Source: Trichoderma breve (Eukaryota > Ascomycota > Sordariomycetes > Hypocreales > Hypocreaceae). Taken from it: a stretch of 64,000 nt of DNA. The notes under the pieces are model-generated. The model did not search any database. It saw only the letters and a list, made by a program, of their open reading frames with translations, and was not told where the DNA came from. Positions 1 through 10,571 of the stretch are shown piece by piece. The stretch spans positions 3,410,001 through 3,474,000 of the forward strand of contig NC_079236.1 of the NCBI RefSeq assembly GCF_028502605.1, read 5' to 3'. Within the stretch, counting starts at the first letter, position 1, and each line of letters begins with the position of its first letter. The position numbers and the translations under genes were made by a program.

Positions 1-2556
1 ATTATGCGCGAGGTGGCCTGGGTCGTGTTTGACGAAATCCACTACATGCGAGACAAGACTCGAGGTGTGGTTTGGGAAGAGACTATCATCATGCTTCCCG
101 ACAAGGTCCGATATGTGTTCCTTTCGGCCACCATTCCGAATGCTTTCCAGTTTGCCGAGTGGATTGCCAAGATCCACCACCAAGCGTGCCACGTCGTCTA
201 TACCGATTTCAGACCTACACCCTTACAAAATTACTTCTACCCCGCCGGAGGAAAAGGCGCAAGGATGGTGGTGGATGAAAAGGGCAGCTTTAACGAGGAA
301 AACTTCAACCTTGTTATGGCTGAGGTGGAGGAAAAGAAGGGCGCTGACCCGGCTGACCCCACTGCCAAGATGAAAGGAAAGGGAAAGAATAAGAAGACCA
401 ACAAGGGTGGCGCTGACGAAGGCTCCGATATCAACAAGATCATTCGAATGACGGTTAGAAAGAATTTTAACCCCGTCATTGTCTTCAACTTCTCCAAGCG
501 GGAATGTGAAAACATGGCCCTCAAGATCTCTAACCTGAACTTCAACGACGATTCTGAAAAGGCCATGGTCAACAAGGTCTTCCAGAGTGCTATTGACAGT
601 TTGTCAGAACAGGACCGAGAGCTGCCACAAATCATGAACCTCCTGCCTCTGCTGCAAAAGGGTGTCGGCGTCCATCACTCAGGTCTGCTGCCCATTCTCA
701 AGGAGACTATTGAGATTCTGTTCCAGGAATCCTTGATCAAGGTTCTCTTTGCGACCGAAACCTTTTCAATTGGTCTCAACATGCCTGCCAAGACTGTCGT
801 CTTTACCCAGGTCACAAAGTGGGACGGCGTACAGAGACGACCAATCACCTCATCTGAATACGTTCAGATGGCAGGACGTGCTGGTCGTCGTGGTCTCGAT
901 GCCAGAGGTGTTGTCATTATGATGATTGACGACAAGCTTGAGCCGGAAGTCGCCAAGCAGATTGTCACTGGTCAGCAGGACAGACTCAACTCTGCCTTTT
1001 ATCTGGGATACAACATGATCCTCAATCTACTCCGAATCGAAGCCATCTCCCCCGAGTTCATGTTGGAGCGATGTTTCCACCAGTTCCAGAACGCGGCCAG
1101 CGTTCCCAGCTTGGAAAAAGATCTAATGGCACTGCAGCAAGAGAAGGACGCTCTGACAATACCAGATGAAGCCACTGTCAAGGATTACTACACAATCAGG
1201 CAATCACTGAATACCTACACGAAAGATATGCGAGCAGTCATCCAGCACCCGAACTACTGCCTCCCCTTTTTGCAGCCCGGTCGACTTGTGCAGATCCACA
1301 ACGTGAAAGAGTCGGCAGAGAAGATTGGGGGTGGACTCGACTTTGGCTGGGGTGTCATTACTGATGCGTATTCGCGACGACCTCCCAAGCTTGGTGAGCC
1401 TGATTATCCGCCCCAGGAATCCCACATCATCGAGGTTCTGTTGTACATCTCCAAGTCCAGCGCCGAAATCATTCCTGGCCAGCTCTCTGGAGACATGCCG
1501 CCCGGCCTTAAGCCATCAGGCGAGGAAGATGGCATGTTTGCGGTAGTGCCCTGCCTCCTCACATGCATCAAGGCCATCAGCCAGATTCGAATTTTCATTC
1601 CCAAGGACGGCTTGAAGTCTGATGACGAGCGCAAAGATGCTTCAAAAGCCTTGAGCGAAGTGCAGCGTCGATTCCCGGATGGCGTGCCAATTTTGGACCC
1701 GCTGGAGAATATGGATATCTCGGATGAATCCTTCAAGCAGCTTCTCCGCAAGATTGAAGTTCTCGAGTCTCGACTGGTCACAAATCCTCTGCATCTGTCT
1801 CCCATGCTCCCGTCCCTATGGGACCAGTACCATGCCAAGGTCCAAATCTTGGACAAGATCAAGGAGAAGAAGAAGGAGATTGCCAAGGCTCACAGCATTG
1901 CGCAGATGGACGAGCTCAAGTCCAGAAAGCGTGTGTTGCGCCGCCTTGGCTTCATCAACGATGCCGAAGTCGTTCAGCTCAAGGCTCGTGTTGCTTGCGA
2001 AATCTCTTCCACGGAGGGCCACGAGCTCCTCTTGTCAGAACTCCTCTTTGATCGATTCTTCAACGAGATGACACCCGAGGCGATTGCCGCTGTGCTTAGC
2101 TGCTTCGTCTTTGACGAGAAGCTGGAGGCTCAGGCATTGAAGGAGGAGCTGCAGAAGCCGTTCCGTGAGATTCAGGCCAAGGCTCGCATGATTGCCAAGG
2201 TTAGCCAGGAGTCCAAGTTGGATGTCAACGAGGATGAGTACGTCCAGAGTCTGAAGTGGCAGCTTATGGAGACTGTGTATGCATGGGCTCAGGGACGAAC
2301 ATTTGCAGAGATTTGGTAAGTTGAAGCTCCTACATCTTTCATTCGGCGAATTATTTTTACTGACACTCTTTTCAGCAAAATGGCAAATGTCTACGAAGGC
2401 TCATTTATCCGCATCTTCCGCCGTCTTGAAGAGCTCCTGCGACAGATGGCTCAGGCCGCCAAGGTCATGGGCAACGATGACCTGACGAAGAAGTTTGATG
2501 AGAGTTTACAGAAGATTAGGAGAGACATTGTGGCCGCCCAGAGCTTGTACCTGTAA
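1..2556 (+). CDS. mtr4: ATP-dependent RNA helicase Mtr4/Dob1 (5' partial)
   Basis: Ski2-like DExH helicase of the nuclear TRAMP/exosome pathway, which unwinds RNA for 3'-5' decay and rRNA processing. The reading frame is open from base 1 and the N-terminus is cut by the window edge. Visible motifs are the DEIH box in FDEIHYM just after the start, SAT in LSATIPN (motif III), GVGVHHSGLLP, the FATETFSIGLNMPAKT segment, and motif VI in QMAGRAGRRGLD. An arch/KOW region follows (GRLVQIHNVKES) and then the helical C-terminus. One intron (2316..2375, 60 nt) separates exon 1..2315 from exon 2376..2556, and the last exon encodes the family tail KMANVYEGSFIRIFRRLEEL, ending at TAA 2554-2556. A Lys/Gly-rich insert at about residues 115-140 looks like ordinary family length variation. 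Highly confident family call. Confidence 0.97.
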
Positions 2557-3322
2557 AGCGAAACGGGGAAAACGTTTTCTTGTTTTACTTTACTGGGGAA
2601 TAATTATCGCTGGAGGAAGAAGGAAAGAAAAAAGCATCATGATTTCTTTTTCGGATTTTTACGACAGTTAAGAGCTAAGAGCCATATGTAGATACCTCCC
2701 TTTCTTTTTCTTTTTTTCTTTCTCATTTGCTTTGGCATTATTGCTCATTGGCTGGTGGAGTTTTGGGAGCTTTTGGGGAGGGATGAAAAGACTTTGGGCT
2801 TCTTGTTTTGTAGTAGATAGGGATGATTTGCTATTAATGTTTGGTAGAAATGGTCAATCGTCATGGCTGATGAGGATGTTAATGTCTCCGATCCTTCGAT
2901 GCTGGTGATGATGCTTCTCTCAGTAATCGGACCATCAGCATATTGGCCGTGTGAAAGAAATGTCCGAGGGAATTGAGGAATGATCAGCATCCAGAAACGG
3001 ACAATCCGCCACACTAAACTCATCTTGAATAGGGAGCGTATTCTCCTTTGATCTGTGCATACGGAGGATTTATTTTGCAATCGTCTATCTGCAAGGTATG
3101 CAGTGTAACACAACCGCATTGTTCAAATGCTGTCATGTGACGTGCGCGGAGACTTTTTGACCGAGCTCTCGAATCATCATCGCTAGGTACATCTCGATCA
3201 GCAATAAATAGTCGCCGGCTTGAGTTAACTTGCTTCATTCATTTTTTTCAAAATATTTGAAGTGATTGAACTTTAACCAGGCTTATAGACTGCTTTTACT
3301 CTCTAAGCCTCAGACAGACACA
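2557..3322. other. intergenic, Mtr4 3' end to Dabb promoter
   Basis: No coding potential recognised. It holds pyrimidine-rich runs (TTTCTTTTTC type near 2700-2725), consistent with the mtr4 3' UTR, followed by the promoter of the small downstream gene. Small reverse-strand ORFs here have no recognisable motif. Confidence 0.6.
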
Positions 3323-3815
3323 ATGGGCGTAACTCACACCGTTCTCTTCCAGTTCAAGGCTGAATTATCGGCCGACGATGTCAAAGCAGTGAGGCGGCCC
3401 GTGCTATCTGTCTACCTAACAAAACAAAGATATATGACATCGTTTTACTGACTAGTTGTTGGGATTTTTTCCCAGGCTTTCGCGCGATTTCTTGCGCTGA
3501 AAAATACTTGTATTCATGCAACCACCGGAGAGAGATACATCATTTCGTTGAAGGGCGGGAAGGACAACTCTCCCGAAAATATGCAGGTATTATTGTCCGA
3601 CCATTGATTGCATTCTGTTTGTCGCAGGGTTGTGTCGTTTGTTCTCTGACTCTGGATAGGGTGGACTCACTCATGGTGTTGTCGCTGAATTCGCCTCGGC
3701 TGAGGATAGAGACTATTACATTACGACGGATCCGGTTCATCAGGAGTTTATGAAGTTTATTGGGGGTTTACTTGAGAAGGCTGTTGTTGTTGATTTCGCT
3801 GATGGGGTGTATTAG
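3323..3815 (+). CDS. stress-responsive A/B-barrel (Dabb) domain protein
   Basis: Small Dabb-fold protein, 110 aa, usual for the family, which forms dimeric alpha/beta barrels; its fungal role is not settled. Exons 3323..3388, 3476..3586 and 3660..3815 all join in phase 0. The protein opens with MGVTHTVLFQFKAELSADDV. The middle exon carries the conserved GERYIISLKGGKDNSPEN. The last carries GGLTHGVVAEFASAEDRDYY followed by DPVHQEFMKF, the family's characteristic EDRDYY/DPVH block. Introns are 87 and 73 nt. The start is chosen at the first ATG followed by the conserved beta-strand; an in-frame ATG 57 nt upstream would add a non-conserved leader. Confidence 0.88.
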
Positions 3816-4376
3816 AGGGGGGATAAGTCTAGAATGATGATACTCGATGCTGCTGTTGGCGCGAGGTTGAATTGAGATGCTTTGCGTACGTTTCTGAAAT
3901 GCTCAAGCTTACGAGATACTAGATTGTAGAGAGGAGAGGTTGACTCAGAGCTTTACCGATGGCTATAGTAATGATATAGAGGATATATGGATGAGAAGCG
4001 TGAAGATAGGTTAGCGAATCGAGGGTATTAGTTGTATCATCGGCTCGGCTTAGATGAGCTATCAATGTAACAGTGTGCAATCTGAGCTTAAGCGTGCACA
4101 CAACCCTTCACAATCGGGATGCGCTGCTCTAATACGCTTGATAGAGATTGCAAATTTTATGCCTAATATCAAGAACTTGACCCTGTTACTACACTGCTCA
4201 ATAGAGGGAAGATAGAGTCGAAGTCTCCGTTAACCGAATCTCAGGAACCAGATCTTCAAAACATAATTAATTGACTTGACTACTATGGGACTATAAGGTT
4301 GGGCGACTATTGCTAGGACAAGTTGTTAGGGATAATGAAGTTGGCGCAGGCGATATAACACCGCACACCAGCTCCA
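3816..4376. other. intergenic, no gene seen
   Basis: AT-rich sequence after the Dabb gene. Short ORFs only, none with a recognisable motif. It begins the accessory stretch. Confidence 0.5.
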
Positions 4377-4637
4377 TCAGGCTTGATGTTTGAAGTCGCG
4401 GAATTGCTGTTCAATGGTGATTGCAACATTTGTTCCTTGAATGCCGAGGATGGCATCTCCCGGATCCATATCGTCGCTCTTGGTATCATTTCCATCTCGT
4501 CAGTCGAGTTTATTCTTGAGAACGATAAGTTCGGCTTACAGAGATAATAAATTTCGAGCTGCAAGCTCATCAAATATGCAGTAGATGAAGGTTTCCTTAT
4601 CAGGGTCGAGCGCAACCCCCGTGGCAACCTGGACCAT
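4377..4637 (-). pseudogene. relic of a DUF6594-like gene (N-terminal part)
   Basis: Reading from the reverse-strand ATG at 4637, one frame gives a segment resembling the start of fungal DUF6594 proteins: acidic lead-in (DPDKET), then IYCIFDELAARNLLSL, then AELIVLKNKLD. The family typically reads RRF-x-L-x-ARNLLYLQ-x-EL. Three in-frame stops interrupt it, at codons 34 (4538-4536), 46 (4502-4500) and 87 (4379-4377). The first two sit where the family has Gln and probably Arg, so each is one C-to-T change from a sense codon. The C-terminal membrane part expected of DUF6594 proteins is not recognisable. The family assignment rests on a short stretch and is moderate; the broken state is directly visible. 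Confidence 0.5.
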
Positions 4638-5845
4638 TTCGCGCGTATTTGTTATTTAACTATCCACTCTTATGCCAGAGGTAATTGCGCACTTACATCC
4701 TACCTATATAATAAATTCTCCACTCTTATACCCGAGATATCTGCGCGCTTATATATCATTCGGCAAATCATCCCCCTCGTCGCTAGCTGGCGCCCTGTCC
4801 GGGACTAATATCTGGATAGCAATAGACTCCCATCTGCTTTCTGTGTGTGGGCAGAGCCATCAACAATTCAATCTTCGGGATCCGAGACGCCAATAAAGCA
4901 ATCATTCCCGCATGGTTTCACAATCTCAGAGTGACCATCGCCTCATCAATTCTCCCAAGGAACCTCCGCTTAGCAGGGTTAACAAGACGTGGGAGAGGGC
5001 ATCACGATGGTAGGGATGAGCCCTACGACGGCGCCAGCTCGGTATTTTGTATGCGTCGGCAAGATACTCTTGTTAAGCGATGGCTCCATCTCATGGCTCC
5101 ATCACCCCGTGTGTTTCGGCATTATTCCAGCGGCACCAGAAGCTATGTCGATGAGCGCGCGAGAGTCTACGCGATTTCCGTCGATGATTTCGAGAGATGT
5201 GCGTCTCAAGACGTGGCTCTCGCTGTACACCTGGGCGACAACTTAATTTTTATAGCTATTGACACAGACAATTAGGATCCACATGAAGCTCTCAAGCGGC
5301 AAATCTAGCCTTACCGCCAGCAATGCAGACTACAACCTAGCGATCCTAATTGAGGCGATGCAGTATCACTGAATCCTGAAGGACGCTGAAGGACGCTTGG
5401 CCAGCGAGAACCCTATCTAATGTTCTATTAGACTGCATAATAGCTGAAGTATACCCTGAAACTTCCAAGAATAGCTAGGCTATTACATGGTTAAATATTA
5501 ACGAACCAACCAGGTGACAAGGAGGCTCAAAAACAAGCGATCCTTTGAGCTATTGATAGCATCACAAGGGGGTTTAGTCTTTTTTGAGACCCCTGGAAAG
5601 AAACTCGTCAGTTATTTGAGACGCCCCGCAAAGGACTCAAGGCACTTTTAGTGGTGCCCAGGCTGAGATGGGCAAGTATTCCCTTGACGCTATATATGAA
5701 CTCGGTCTGCCGTGTGCGGCTCGAGCTGTTGGAGGCTCAAAATTTACTTCATCTTTATGGTATACCCACGCGACGCTCGGCAGTGTTACGTCGCGATTCA
5801 TTAAGTTGCTGAGTAGGATCAGCCGCGTGCGGGAGAGAGCTCGAC
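4638..5845. other. gene-poor stretch with anonymous open frames
   Basis: No gene recognised. A 142-codon forward frame (4847..5275) and an overlapping 85-codon frame (4989..5246) are open. The reverse strand over 4985-5260 also reads protein-like but carries stops. None shows a motif I know. The stretch may hold the decayed body of an old gene. Confidence 0.4.
4664..4775. repeat. imperfect 56-bp tandem duplication
   Basis: Two adjacent copies start at 4664 and 4720. Both begin CCACTCTTAT and share AG-x-TA, TGCGC and CTTA in register, with many transitions between them. It looks like an old duplication. Confidence 0.55.
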
Positions 5846-7783
5846 ATGCGACCTGGTTCGCCCACCGTGGCGGATTCCACGGAAGGCTATCAACAACCGT
5901 CACATTCACTTCCAACGGGAAAGGATGTGCCGCATATCGCCTATGACGAGATCCCCAGCCATGGAACAAGACAGACGCGCAGCCATGCGTCCCACAGTGG
6001 ACTTTACAATATGATAAAGTTTCCAATGCTATTGTCCACTCTTGTCATACCTGTGATTGCGCTGGTTTTGTGGCTTGCGCTCACAGCACCTAAGTCGAAG
6101 CTATTTGGGTCATTTGCCGGTTTGGTGATTGGCGGACGCTTCTCTCAAGGCGCGGCGAAAGCCATCGACATTCTTTGCAGCGCAATCATCGCGCCGATTA
6201 TAATGGCATCTTTGAACCTCATTTGGTTTAGCTATGCGCGTGTGGCCATCCGGGCATCGCGAAACGTCCCGGAAGAGCAGCGACGAAGAATACCGTTGGC
6301 AACCCTGGTGACCGTCAGTGGCATGTCTACTGGTAGTTATAACTTGGTTGACTTTCTCTCACTACTACGGGGACGGACATGGCGACTATTTCTTCTGACA
6401 TTACTTACGCTATCCTCTGCAATTGCATGGACGACTTTGTCCAACGTTATTGCCTACGAAGCCTACACTCAAAGAATGCCGTCCGACAAACAATATACAC
6501 TTAGAACACTCAGCGACTTGGAAATTAGCACTGCAACGCACGTTGCTTCTGAGGTAGAGCAACATGTGAATGTTCAATTCCCATCAACCAGTTTCGGTTT
6601 CGACATACCACAACAAGCCAACGTATCCGGGCAGCTCACAAACCTTTTGAACCAGATGCTGTTATTAAACTCATCAAGTCTTGATTCCGATGGGGGTTAC
6701 GTTGGAGTGAATGTGACGGATGCTTCCTTGAATAAATTGTCATCTTCAGTGGTAGCATTGTACGATATACCTGCGTTTCGGTTGAGTGCGACATGTCAAC
6801 CTGCGAAGCTGCTTCCTGGAGCCGTTGGCCCTGTGCAGATGGGTGCGTCAACAGTCGAATTGACGGGAGTGCTCGCTTCCCCGAATACAACTGCTCAGCT
6901 GCACAGCTACTGGTATCCCGGTGTTATTGAAGACATCAAGGATCAGTATTCGACACAGTTTCCAACCGTTTTCTTTTCGTTAAACTACCAGCACGCAGTT
7001 CTGGGTTATTTGCAATCACATTCCGAAAACACCAGTGTATCGACTTCGTTTGGCGAGATTCAGCCTGTAACACTGAACATCACCCAAATCAACGAAGTTT
7101 TTACTGCCTACTCTCTGTATTGCTCTCTTTTTCGCCAAGAAGGAGTCGCCAACTATACGCGTTCCACAGGTCAGCCTTGGGAATTATCTGGGTCAAGATT
7201 TGAGCCATCCAAGAGCGCCGCGCGTTCTTTTATCGCGGACTGGCAGGTTGCGCTCAATTACCATGCCATTATAGAGAGAGGCACAATTCCAGGTATTGCG
7301 CCAGCCATCAGAGGAGGCCTGGCTTGCGGACTACCAGGCATTACCGGGCAAATGGTGGCCTGCACGACCAACTTTTCGACATTTGTCTCCAACTTTGTAC
7401 TCGCGTCGGGTCGTGCCCAGACGATGCTATACAACGTTGCTGCAACGAACACTTCCCGCGATAGGCCCGAATATTTCTTCAACGTAACGGGCGAAGCAAT
7501 GCAGCAGTTTTACCACCTCACCTACGTTCCAACGCTGCTCTTTGTCAGCCTCATAAGTCTCATCGTAGCGGCATCTGCAGCAACGGGTATGACTATATAT
7601 GCAAAGTATATTCATAGGGATAAAGGGACGATACCACACGAAATTACTCCTCTACGGTTGGTAGTAGACAGCTGGGCGGGGACGCTACAGGATCCAGCTA
7701 GCATGACTAGGTTGGCGAGCTTGTCAAATGACGAGCTACAAGAAGCTGCGAAGGAAACGTATACTAATTATTTGTTGGACTAA
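5846..7783 (+). CDS. uncharacterised fungal multi-pass membrane protein
   Basis: Single-exon 645-aa protein. Hydrophobic segments lie at about residues 58-81, 109-131 and 180-203. A long hydrophilic region of about 350 residues follows, rich in potential N-glycosylation sites (NVT, NTT, NIT, NFS, NTS and others) with scattered Cys. A final membrane segment at about 556-580 precedes a roughly 65-residue tail. This is the layout of a group of fungal plasma-membrane proteins with a large external loop, for which I know no biochemical function. The N-terminal 55 residues are polar and low in structure. The start is the first in-frame ATG; an internal ATG at residue 56 (MIKFPML) is an alternative. 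Upstream lies relic DNA and downstream AT-rich spacer, so there is no operon-like context. Confidence 0.75.
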   Translation: MRPGSPTVADSTEGYQQPSHSLPTGKDVPHIAYDEIPSHGTRQTRSHASHSGLYNMIKFPMLLSTLVIPVIALVLWLALTAPKSKLFGSFAGLVIGGRFSQGAAKAIDILCSAIIAPIIMASLNLIWFSYARVAIRASRNVPEEQRRRIPLATLVTVSGMSTGSYNLVDFLSLLRGRTWRLFLLTLLTLSSAIAWTTLSNVIAYEAYTQRMPSDKQYTLRTLSDLEISTATHVASEVEQHVNVQFPSTSFGFDIPQQANVSGQLTNLLNQMLLLNSSSLDSDGGYVGVNVTDASLNKLSSSVVALYDIPAFRLSATCQPAKLLPGAVGPVQMGASTVELTGVLASPNTTAQLHSYWYPGVIEDIKDQYSTQFPTVFFSLNYQHAVLGYLQSHSENTSVSTSFGEIQPVTLNITQINEVFTAYSLYCSLFRQEGVANYTRSTGQPWELSGSRFEPSKSAARSFIADWQVALNYHAIIERGTIPGIAPAIRGGLACGLPGITGQMVACTTNFSTFVSNFVLASGRAQTMLYNVAATNTSRDRPEYFFNVTGEAMQQFYHLTYVPTLLFVSLISLIVAASAATGMTIYAKYIHRDKGTIPHEITPLRLVVDSWAGTLQDPASMTRLASLSNDELQEAAKETYTNYLLD

Positions 7784-8211
7784 GATTTGTATAGTATATC
7801 GCTTAGGGAATTATAGAAAGAAGCATGAATTAGGCGTTTCGAAGTTATTTACGAACATCTGTAAAATATAGTTTACCTGATGAACAAAATTACATTCAAT
7901 GACCTAGTTCATCACCCCTACTCTATTTGAACGCTGTCAGTTGACACATACGTTGATGTATCTCTTCAACGAGTTTTCTTTTCTCTACCCACCTGAAACT
8001 ACATTTATGATAGACATACATCTTTCAAACGCCGGGATTATTATCTCCAATATTTCATATTTCTTTCAGCTTATCATCTTATACAGCTTATTAATACACT
8101 TTTAAGGTAATCCAATGCTATCCCACCAGCATCTCCTAGTTTTCTAAGTACATAGCATGCAGATGTAGCATGACAATTGATATTTTGACAAGCTTCTGTG
8201 TTTGCTCGCCT
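7784..8211. other. AT-rich intergenic
   Basis: AT-rich, no ORF of note. Presumably 3' untranslated sequence of the membrane-protein gene and spacer. Confidence 0.5.
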
Positions 8212-8727
8212 TCATTCTAGTTGGCCTTCGTAACACTTAGTCTCGGTCTCCCAATCTTCAAAAGGATTGTGAGAAGAGTCATTTAGTTTCAAAGAGATTG
8301 GGCGCCATGACCAGGACCCCAAGCCATAATACGCCTCTTTGAGCTCCTCCCATTGCTGCTTAATGTCCGGGTTGAGTTGCTGCGCGCCCGTTGTGGTGCC
8401 ACCGCCTGCCGTTCCAGGGGATATTGATCCCTTTTCTACTAAATACTGGGAACCGGAGCCTAGCAAGGCTGCCAAGAGCAAACCTCCGAAGGCTATCAAA
8501 GCCGAGAACGATGCCAAGGCTCCCCCACCTGCTCCGACAAACGCTTTTGCCGCCTTGGGAGGTGCTGCTGGCTCCACCTCAACCCGGAGGGCTTGGGTTT
8601 CAAGTGTCGCAGTCGTCAGTTGATGATCTTCCGGGCTCGACAGCCGGCAACTCATCCTTCCGTGACCCGGACTATTCGACAGAACACATGGACTGCCCTG
8701 CGCGCATACCATACGACGACTAATCAA
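8212..8727 (-). CDS. hypothetical protein with one membrane segment
   Basis: A 171-codon reverse-strand ORF, family not recognised. A polar Ala/Pro-containing N-terminal half leads into one hydrophobic segment (about residues 70-95, LASFSALIAFGGLLLAALLG). A Gly/Thr-rich linker and a charged, Trp-containing tail follow (QQWEELKEAYYGLGSWSW). The tail reads like real protein; the first 40 residues less so, and the true start could lie in an upstream exon (a 67-codon frame sits at 8864..9067 on the same strand). It could be the 3' part of a larger or decayed gene. Confidence 0.35.
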   Translation of the reverse strand: MISRRMVCAQGSPCVLSNSPGHGRMSCRLSSPEDHQLTTATLETQALRVEVEPAAPPKAAKAFVGAGGGALASFSALIAFGGLLLAALLGSGSQYLVEKGSISPGTAGGGTTTGAQQLNPDIKQQWEELKEAYYGLGSWSWRPISLKLNDSSHNPFEDWETETKCYEGQLE

Positions 8728-9583
8728 TCGAGTCCATGTCCTCCAACTGCGTCATTCATTCCTAGTGGCATTTAAAACGACCTGCCTCACCGAATCCAAC
8801 TCTAGAGCCTCTACATGTGGAGCGAGCGTGACAACCGCAATCCAATATACCTCCATCAAGCACTCAGCGCAAGCCAGGTGCCTTTGAGGTCATCCAACCC
8901 AGCAGAGGAACAGCTCGATATACGTCTTGCGACCAAGTTGGGCATATTCGAGCCTCAAAGGCTTGCCCACAGCGACAGGAAGTGACTTTCTCTCGCGCAG
9001 CAAATGAACCAGTTGTCACAGATGTTTGGGACTTGACACAAGATACAATTCTTGTCTCGCAGCACACACTCGGTTAACAGAGTAATTCAGTTCCTGAGTA
9101 CTCCGGACTTTTTGGGTGACAATGTCAACGTTGGGTAATCTTCCAAAGTAGAGTAGTCGTTATAATCCAGCCAGGATGTTTGGTTGAATTGAATTGAACT
9201 GAAATTGGTATCGCCTGCTGGCGCCCTAGTGTAGGCATGAGGCGTGCTAGCTAGTTTTTAAATGTGAATACATAACTCCTGGATACCCTAATTCTAACAA
9301 GTAACGGGTTGTGGACAGTTTGGTTCGCAGAATCAAATTACAGATAGCCCCTGCATCAACCTCGCAAGGCGGGCCGGCTCACCCGTGCTTTTATCCGACT
9401 GAGTCCGGATATAGACTGAGTCACATCGGCGACCTCCAATTCTAGTATGGAAGCTATTTGTGTCTTAAGCTTACCAATCCTTTCTCTACTGGTCTGTGAG
9501 CCCAACTTTCCTAGTAGAGGCCACGCCGGCGATTGGCGTCCCTTAACATTCAAGAACCTCGGCTGTGGGGCATGCGAGCTAGC
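8728..9583. other. intergenic, short ORFs only
   Basis: No gene recognised. Two short reverse frames (8864..9067, 9356..9586) lack motifs. The right end abuts the left arm of the inverted-repeat element. Confidence 0.45.
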
Positions 9584-10203
9584 CACATCACCGCAGCGGT
9601 TACAAGCCTATCATTTAAACCCTAAGGCCTTTCCATACTCGTATTTTACTATCAGAGCATGTCTCCATTTCTTCGTCGCTGCAGCCTTCTGTGTTGTGTT
9701 GCCGTTGAATATCCTTGTGCGCGTTCCACTCCTTTTTGTTCAAACCTAGGTAAGCTGAATGATCTCGCTGTCGGAACTTAACTAAAATCCGCACAACATA
9801 AATCCGGACAATATGCATTTCATGGAGAAGCTACAGCGGCTTATTCCTATTCGAGTCACGAACCGGAACTATTGTTGGATGGGCGAAATCTCAGAACTTC
9901 CGGGGTGGCATGGACCGTCTGAGCTGTACCTGACATCTAGTTGATAACTTGCCTCTAGAATATGTAAACAAGACCCAGCTCTTATGACTACATTCAACTC
10001 TTTGGTTTAGAACGTTGACAATTCTTTTTATTACTTATGGGCATTAGACTAGGCTTTGTACCAGGGGTAATAGCTCGCACCAAAATGTTACTTCCTTATC
10101 TCGTATTATTTAGCCCGCTTTAGCATGACACCACCGATGTATACGATATGAGTAGTAGCACCACCGGTTCAAATGATAGGCTCGTAACCGCTGCGGTGAT
10201 GTG
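9584..10203. mobile_element. MITE-like element with 38-bp terminal inverted repeats
   Basis: The left arm (9584..9621) begins CACATCACCGCAGCGGTTAC. The reverse complement of 10166..10203 is the same over 38 bp except two transitions (A/G at arm positions 21 and 34). The element is 620 bp with no transposase-like ORF, the size range of a non-autonomous DNA transposon. A TA dinucleotide sits two bases outside each arm (ctTA-gc / at-TAtt), which may be a Tc1/mariner-type TA target site, but no longer target duplication is visible. Inside, a short direct repeat (AATACGAGGAACAA) occurs twice at about 10228-10268. The inverted repeat is directly seen; the transposon interpretation is inference. Confidence 0.6.
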
Positions 10204-10571
10204 ATTATTCCACTAGTCAGCATCGTCTTCAATGGTAATACGAGGAACAAAAAAAGCAATACGAGGAACAATAAAAGGGGTGGTGGCACTAGTAAGGCAC
10301 GCAATCTTTTGCCGTGTTGTTCCCTAAGACGCAATGCAACCGACAACCCGCGATATTCCAAACAAGGCTAAGCCTTGGCGGTCTGGACCAACTGAGACCA
10401 CCTCAGACCGGGGCATAATGCATTACATCCAACGCTTGCAAAATCAGCTTTTCGGAGAGAACATGCTGTGAAGTCTTGCTATATACACGGCCTCAACCTC
10501 GCATTAACGAGGAGGACTCTGAGATTTTCGGGTTTTGCGCCATTGGGCCAGTAATTACACAGGCCAACGAG
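10204..10571. other. upstream region of the glycosyltransferase-like gene
   Basis: No separate gene. The frame of the downstream gene stays open for 32 codons upstream of the chosen ATG, so a longer N-terminus is possible. Confidence 0.45.

Noticed and set aside
4847..5275. 142-codon forward ORF, plus a stop-interrupted reverse frame
   Set aside because: Cannot tell which strand, if any, was coding; no motif recognised, so described only as gene-poor sequence.
9584..10203. Target-site duplication longer than TA around the inverted-repeat element
   Set aside because: Flanks (GAGCTAGC left, ATTATTCC right) do not match, so no 8-bp duplication can be claimed.
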